A stretch of 64,000 nt of DNA from Pomphorhynchus laevis. Lineage: Eukaryota > Acanthocephala > Palaeacanthocephala > Echinorhynchida > Pomphorhynchidae. Every line of letters starts with the position of its first letter. Within the stretch, counting starts at the first letter, position 1. The stretch is from assembly GCA_012934845.2 (NCBI GenBank), contig WNNJ02000541.1, forward strand, positions 1-64,000. Reading direction: 5' to 3'. Of this stretch, positions 59,354-64,000 are shown piece by piece. The position numbers and the translations under genes are program-made. A model generated the notes under the pieces. That model searched no databases, was not told where the DNA came from, and was given only the letters and a program-made list of their open reading frames with translations.

Positions 59354-59728
59354 TTGTCAATCACAAAATCCTTCTTTTTCGTCTTCGCTATCACTATGGC
59401 TTCTCTTCGTCCACCTTGGCTTGGTTCTCTTCGTATCTCCCAGATCGATCATTTTCCGTCCATTCTAATTCAATGTGTTCTCCTCTGTCTTCTCTCTTGT
59501 GGTGTACCTCAAGGTTCAGTACTTGGCCCTATTCTATTTACGCTTCTTGGAAATTTATCTTATATAACTAATGAATTCTGCTTCAGAGTAATGCAGTACG
59601 CTAGTGATATACTTCTTTATTCTTACTCGTATTCTCATTCCCTAAGCCAACTTTTCATATCCGCGTCTAATTATCTTCATGCTCTATCAGAACATCTATT
59701 TTTTTGCATTATATTATGGAAAATGTAA
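59354..59728 (+). CDS. Reverse transcriptase catalytic region of L2-like LINE 6
   Basis: 124 codons; CGVPQGSVLGPILFTLLGNL (motif B) and FRVMQYASDILLYSYSYSHS (motif C, with ASD in place of ADD), then LHALSEHLFF and the end of the element. Confidence 0.8.
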   Translation: MSITKSFFFVFAITMASLRPPWLGSLRISQIDHFPSILIQCVLLCLLSCGVPQGSVLGPILFTLLGNLSYITNEFCFRVMQYASDILLYSYSYSHSLSQLFISASNYLHALSEHLFFCIILWKM

Positions 59729-59924
59729 GTTTGGCTTATATGCATTGAGTCTTTCGTTTCATCTCTTGATTTTAAATTGAAGACCAAGGATTTGGTAATA
59801 CACTTATTTACTTCTCGATAAGTATATCTTCTCTGAATCAGCTTCTTTCTTAATTTAATTAATCATTGGCTACATATGTGAAATATGTAGTTAAGCATAA
59901 AAAGGGGTCTAATTTTCTGCCTTT

Positions 59925-60095
59925 ATTCATCGACCCAACATAGCAACGGGGCCAAATACACGCTAATGACGTATTAATTTATTTAACTTATTTTAATGCA
60001 TTGAAACCTGATAACATAGCAGTTCATCCTGATATCCTCTAATCCTTATTCTGATACAACGTCTGTTATTTATTAGTCAATTCATAACAATTGAC
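59925..60095 (+). repeat. Interspersed repeat family Z, copy 2
   Basis: CATAGCAACGGGGCCAAATAC (in reverse relative to 9010-9030) is followed by GAAACCTGAT, CTCTAATCCTTATTC and TAGTCAATTCATAACAATTG in the same direction as 9050-9135. One half of the repeat is thus inverted between the copies. Confidence 0.6.
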
Positions 60096-60477
60096 TTAAA
60101 TTTTAAATTTTACAATTTTAAATAAAGTTAGAATATATAATTTTAAAATTTAAAGTTATAGATATAATTTTAATATAAATTATATAAATTCATATAATTA
60201 TGAATTTATAATTTTTAATTAATATAATTATTGTTTATAATTATTTATTTTTTTAAATTTATAAATGACAAAAAATTAAAAATACGTATCTTATTTATTC
60301 TAATTCTTATTTATTCCTTTTTTATTGTTATTAATCTTATTTTTATTTTTATTAATCTTATTTAATCTTGTTTAACTTTCCTTATAATACAATTTTTTAA
60401 ATTGAGTATTTTTAGCGAATGTTTTTTAAATTAAATCATTGTTCCGAAAAAACATTTCAAATAAGATCAATCAAGTT
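60096..60477 (+). other. AT-rich intron 5 stretch: nothing recognised
   Basis: TTTAAA/TTATTT-rich sequence with TTAATCTTATTT repeats at 60340-60375. No feature. Confidence 0.55.
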
Positions 60478-60812
60478 TAATTCGGTCTCGCAATTCTGCA
60501 TAATCTCCTCGATACATGCAGCGTTGCCTCGTTAAACGGCCACACTTTTTCTTTGTAATAGAAAGGACACCAATCGTTAATCGTCGTGTCTCCTCTTCAA
60601 TCGCCTGCCAAGTCATCCAGAAATTTGGTAGTGTAGGGCCAATCCCTCCCTAAAGACTCTATTGCTACTGGTTCGAAAATATAAGTCCTATTGTCGAAAC
60701 ATGCATATTTCCTTCGTTCTTTAATTTCAGCTCTGGATGCCGCAGTGTCCGCGCTGTGTGTGACCATATGTTGTTTATGTGACCAATGTGTGACCATATG
60801 TGACCAATGTGT

Positions 60813-61136
60813 TCACACACGTTGTATTCCAGACCAGCAACTTTCCTCGAGACCAGAGAGCCAACTTGCATTCCTCGGGACGCTTTTTATCATTTCGACA
60901 AATACCGCTCGGATTTTACCGATTTCGGAACCGGCTGTCACTATAGTCATGTGGATAATTCCATTCACCTGGTTGTGTCGGCTATGGCGAGATTTGTTGT
61001 GTTGGCAGTTAAGGCCATGTACGTCCGAAACAGTAGTCGTTATGCCGCATTTACAAGTATAGGGCTGATGGAAACAAATTCCAAGCTTCAGTGTAATTGA
61101 TATTGATATGTTACCATCATTCATTCTTGTTCCCAA
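60813..61136 (-). CDS. CCHC knuckle and endonuclease start of second-type R2 LINE
   Basis: 107 codons; CKCGITTTVSDVHGLNCQHN is a C-x-C-x9-H-x3-C knuckle, followed by SRHSRHNQVNGIIHMTIVTA (RH box). In relatives the next block is EPxGLxRxDGKRPDG with the nuclease Asp; here the frame is lost before it. Confidence 0.78.
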   Translation of the reverse strand: MGTRMNDGNISISITLKLGICFHQPYTCKCGITTTVSDVHGLNCQHNKSRHSRHNQVNGIIHMTIVTAGSEIGKIRAVFVEMIKSVPRNASWLSGLEESCWSGIQRV

Positions 61137-62717
61137 TGCGATAATGGGTAGTGCGTTGAGAAAATCTCCGGAATGTGGTGAGGCAGCGGCTAAGATATGG
61201 GTTCAGTTTCCAGAAGAGAGCGAAGTTGATAGAATATCACGTTGGCGTTTTTCATAAACTGGAGGTGATACCATCGTGTTTGAGATGGATTTTCCAATAC
61301 CATCTCACTTGACGTTATAGTCGAGCAGTTCTTCCTGTGTTTCTCCCATTGAGAAGAAAGGGTCTCCTAAAATCGCAAAAAGAGTTTGTTAGTAGACATT
61401 CGGGACGATGTGCACACGAGGAGTGGTATCTCGAATTGTGCAAATGTCGATTTCGCCATGTTTAATGGGAAGAATTGCTTGTATACATGCTCTATCGTTC
61501 ACCGGCATGCTGATGACCGATTGAAAAGTATCGCGCAACGTTTCATCGTATGTATTTGAAGATTCAGTAAGGAAATTCTATGCAGATTGTAAAAGATACG
61601 TAAGCTTAGATATATTGTAAAAGTTTCTGAAAAGAAAAGTAGCATCCTACCTGGAGAGTTATGTCAGACGCGAACTGATTAGTGTTAACATAGAGATTAA
61701 ACTATCCAGATGTTTACTTACCGATTCAACTGAGCCAATTGATGATTCTAGTAATGCTGCATTTTCATTATCAATGACAATCCACTCATGCAGCTTGTCC
61801 GACAAGGCGTCTTGTACTCTAGCTTTTGCTATTATCTCGCACATCGATTGATTAAGCTCCTATCTAAGATTTCTCACAGGAACTGAATAAGGCGAATATC
61901 GGTCAGAATATCTTCTATTAGCCCGCCTAATGTACAATCATCAATATTCCAGACCAGAAAGAAAATATTCCCCGCCTATCGATTTCATTGATTGAGAGCG
62001 AAAAGAGAAAGGGGCCCATTGGATATCCCTATTGAACACCGTATAGTAAGTCTATAGTGTGGTATCCGTAGTAAAGGATGATCGGCTACTGTAGCACGCA
62101 TTGACGAAACAGGATATGCTTGAAAGCTTGTTCTGAACACATTACAACATCTCAGCATTTCTCAGGCAGTTAAATACATTTGAGAAATATACTTTTACCA
62201 TGGTATAACCTGGCATGACATGATGATGTAGAAACAATTTAGCGGCATATTCGGTGGCCTCAGCGCCGCCCGGAACACCTGCATCTAATTGATGTGGTAC
62301 AAAATAGTTAATTAATAGTTCAACTAATTAGCAAGTTTACTCGCAAGTCAACGAAGCGAACATATGATAGCTATGGGTCGAATGACGCCTGTTCTCTTTC
62401 GCAGAGCGACTAAATCGGCTCAAAAAACGATATACCTGATTGGTTTAGGAAATTTCCCAATGATTGAATGAAGAGATAGAAGGCAATAGCGTGTCACCGG
62501 AAATTCTAGTCGACGGGCCTGTTAGGTCTATGAGATGTGTGAGTGTTAGCCCATTTTGTCCGCCCGTAGATCTAATCGGGAAAGATCTGATGGCATGAAT
62601 AATTGACTCCTCTATTACGATAAAATTGCGGTTGCATTCGCCTGTGGAGTTTACGCTATTCGACAGTCTTCTGATGTTGTCGACACTGCAGAAGATGTAG
62701 TATATGATCCTAAAACG

Positions 62718-63173
62718 TCACTCAACCTCGCTATTACAGAAGTCTCGCCGCTTTGGACTTGATGGTTTATGTAGGTGTTTGACCTGTAAAATTTGCTTCT
62801 TATCTTCTGAGGGTTTTACGAAAGACTCATCGCTGCTCAAAAGTCTAATGGTTCCTCTCACATATTTATCTTCCGATTTCTCTTTTACACTCTTGCTTCG
62901 CCACTCCGACTCTTTGTTAGGTACTTTCGGTTTTCTGGTTCTATTAAAGTATTGGTGGAGCGCAAGGCAATAATTTGTAATACCGTCGAAAGGCATACAG
63001 GTTTCTATGAGCAAAATTGTTAAACTGTTCCCGTGATTGCCCTCTGTCGATGGGGGAACCCGAAGTACTATTTCCGGAAAGGAAAGTAAGGAAATCCATG
63101 CCTGCTCGTTTCTGTCCTCATCCGTAGTAATATAGTTTGTTGTGGGTGCTCGTTGACAACAGTACTCATTCAC
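62718..63173 (-). CDS. N-terminal domain of second-type R2 LINE
   Basis: 151 codons. AWISLLSFPEIVLRVPPSTE, a basic linker, then KYVRGTIRLLSSDESFVKPS and QVKHLHKPSSPKR. The A-x-R-L-L-x-S-D-x-S block and the 'KHP'-like end precede the polymerase in this lineage. The frame is clean for its whole length. Confidence 0.75.
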   Translation of the reverse strand: MNEYCCQRAPTTNYITTDEDRNEQAWISLLSFPEIVLRVPPSTEGNHGNSLTILLIETCMPFDGITNYCLALHQYFNRTRKPKVPNKESEWRSKSVKEKSEDKYVRGTIRLLSSDESFVKPSEDKKQILQVKHLHKPSSPKRRDFCNSEVE

Positions 63174-63184
63174 CCTAGTTATCG

Positions 63185-63290
63185 TTTACCGTAGTCTTTT
63201 CAATAACGCAGAAATCGTTGACTGCAGTCTTTATTTACCGTAGAGTTTGATTACCGTAGTTCTTCAATAACGCAGAAATCCTTTGTAAGT
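63185..63290 (+). repeat. Short direct repeat before exon 6
   Basis: TTTACCGTAGTCTTTTCAAT and ATTACCGTAGTTCTTCAAT, each followed by AACGCAGAAATC, lie about 65 bp apart. Confidence 0.75.
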
Positions 63291-63395
63291 ATTTATACTG
63301 TGGGTTTAAGCTGTTAAAATTGTTGTTTATATAGTGTTTTCAGATAGTTTTGTTAAATTATATTCAGATTTATCATTTACTATTTGCATTTGTAG

Positions 63396-63646
63396 TGAAT
63401 TTTGACAGAATATCAACTGAATTTGCACAGTTTAAAGAAGCTGTATTAATGAGAACGCACAACTACGAGAATAGAATAGATGCAAGCTGTTTATTCGGAA
63501 AAGTCCAATACAAGACAAATAGCTCTTTAAAAAGAGTTTCAATATCGCAGAATACACATAAAAATATTGGATATTTATTGGAGCAGTTTTTCTTCCGATG
63601 CCTATTGCCTTGGTTAGATAGAAGACTGAGGCAGCTTGTTGAACAG
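63396..63646 (+). CDS. TRAPPC8: TRAPPC8 coding exon 6
   Basis: The acceptor TTGCATTTGTAG ends at 63395. Two bases complete the Val codon begun in exon 5, then 83 codons run to a GTAATA donor at 63647. The end of the exon is clearly TRAPPC8-like: LLEQFFFRCLLPWLDRRLRQ matches human FIQEFTFRGLLPHIEKTIRQ. An alternative acceptor at TTTTGACAG (before 63409) breaks phase with exon 5. The exon ends on a codon boundary. Confidence 0.88.
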
Positions 63647-63950
63647 GTAATAGTAAAAATTTTAAAATTACATAGTTTTTAATTGCTTGGAAATTTATAA
63701 AGTCACAATAATATGAATGATATAAACATTTCAAAGCGATAACAAACACATACTTTAACTATGATAAATATTTTATCGTATATTAATTAGAAAGTATGTT
63801 ATCAGGTTTTAATAATGTATTATTAAAGAGTTTTGCTTAATTATTTTTAACTTGCATTCACATTTATGTGTTGATACCTTTTATTTACAAAACAAAGTCA
63901 AACAGTCGAATATATCAAATAATTTCACTATTTTATTTACAAATTACCAG
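63647..63950 (+). other. TRAPPC8: TRAPPC8 intron 6
   Basis: A 304-bp AT-rich intron from GTAATA to TTACCAG, free of transposons. It is the only short intron of the gene in this window. Confidence 0.65.
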
Positions 63951-64000
63951 GCAGTTCAGATGCTACGGTTACAAAATCGATTATTGCTCTTTAAGAATAT
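63951..64000 (+). CDS. TRAPPC8: TRAPPC8 coding exon 7 (5' end only)
   Basis: The acceptor TTACAAATTACCAG ends at 63950. Phase 0 continues from exon 6 as AVQMLRLQNRLLLFKN up to the window edge. Human TRAPPC8 has LISRKGLSRSLFSATKK at this point, a short motif that fits the R-L...R-L-L-F-K pattern. The remaining two thirds of the protein lie to the right of the window. Confidence 0.7.

Larger units (their letters stand above)
56910..59740 (+). mobile_element. L2-like LINE 6, plus strand, 3'-truncated
   Basis: In order: ORF1 RNA-recognition segment (CNIIIIGLPVLSNDHDVVKN near 56970), basic domain (AELNEKRNTDRSSTFIILNN near 57220), a minisatellite (57355-57545), endonuclease (LSNKVDSVYDIFLHKSLDVL near 57625; GNINVRLDRPRDSNTLK at 58040-58090), linker (58308-58715) and polymerase (SLDLSSAFDIVNHKILLFRL near 59330; 59354-59728). 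It stops after the catalytic region with no 3' UTR. More diverged from LINE 1 than LINE 5 is, with many breaks. Confidence 0.82.
60478..63175 (-). mobile_element. Second-type R2-superfamily LINE, decayed but nearly full span
   Basis: Minus strand. N-terminal domain (63173-62718: WISLLSFPEIVLRVP, TIRLLSSDESFVKP), then AIRSFPIRSTGGQNGLTLTH, polymerase GGAEATEYAAKLFLHHHV with FSNVFNCLRNAEML (near 62250-62150) and a catalytic box read as WNIDDCTLGGL near 61930, CCHC and RH box (61136-60813) and C-terminus (RAEIKERRKYACFDN, PVAIESLGRDWP, 60760-60600; RGNAACIEEIM near 60510). It is distinct from elements a-h: no CXC-type N-terminus and a different polymerase sequence. Many breaks. Confidence 0.8.

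Overview
The window is a piece of an AT-rich animal genome, most likely an invertebrate that I cannot place further. Almost all of it is retrotransposon debris sitting inside the introns of one host gene. I rebuilt that gene by chaining plus-strand open blocks bounded by splice signals and keeping the reading phase. The product matches the N-terminal part of TRAPPC8 (Trs85 family), the TRAPPIII subunit used in early secretory traffic and autophagy. Exon 1 (6226-6382) joins exon 2 (11778-12005), then exon 3 (41109-41262), 4 (50725-50824), 5 (55411-55525), 6 (63396-63646) and the start of 7 (63951 to the window end). Exons 1 and 2 occur a second time at 30408-30564 and 35959-36186.

The largest structure is a direct repeat. 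Bases 1-12126 return at 24183-36307 with one visible single-base difference. The simplest model is a recent tandem duplication of a 24.18 kb unit whose first copy starts about 12 kb left of the window. On this model 12126|12127 is the junction between units and 36307 is the far end. That junction lies at the edge of a perfect palindrome. An assembly or haplotype artefact is the main alternative.

Layout: 1-6182, an L2-like LINE on the minus strand, split by a composite insertion (another L2-like 3' fragment plus an R2-type LINE fragment); 6226-12005, TRAPPC8 exons 1-2 with CR1-like, L2-like, SINE-like and tandem repeats in intron 1; 12127-13075, a CR1-like endonuclease fragment; 13093-22785, a head-to-tail stack of six minus-strand R2-superfamily LINEs (restriction-like endonuclease type), one with an intact 1014-codon ORF; 22825-23520, an unknown ORF and an L2-like 3' end; 23521-36307, the second repeat copy; 36460-63200, introns 2-5 with R2-type, Penelope-like, RTE, L2-like and another APE-type LINE, a 370-bp satellite and a family of short repeats carrying hammerhead-like RNA motifs.

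Two further signals run across the window. Many short perfect inverted repeats with 2-7 nt loops suggest a recurrent snap-back replication process. Hammerhead-like cores, one pair with a covarying stem, accompany Penelope-like sequences. I see no bacterial genes, rRNA, tRNA gene or CRISPR array.
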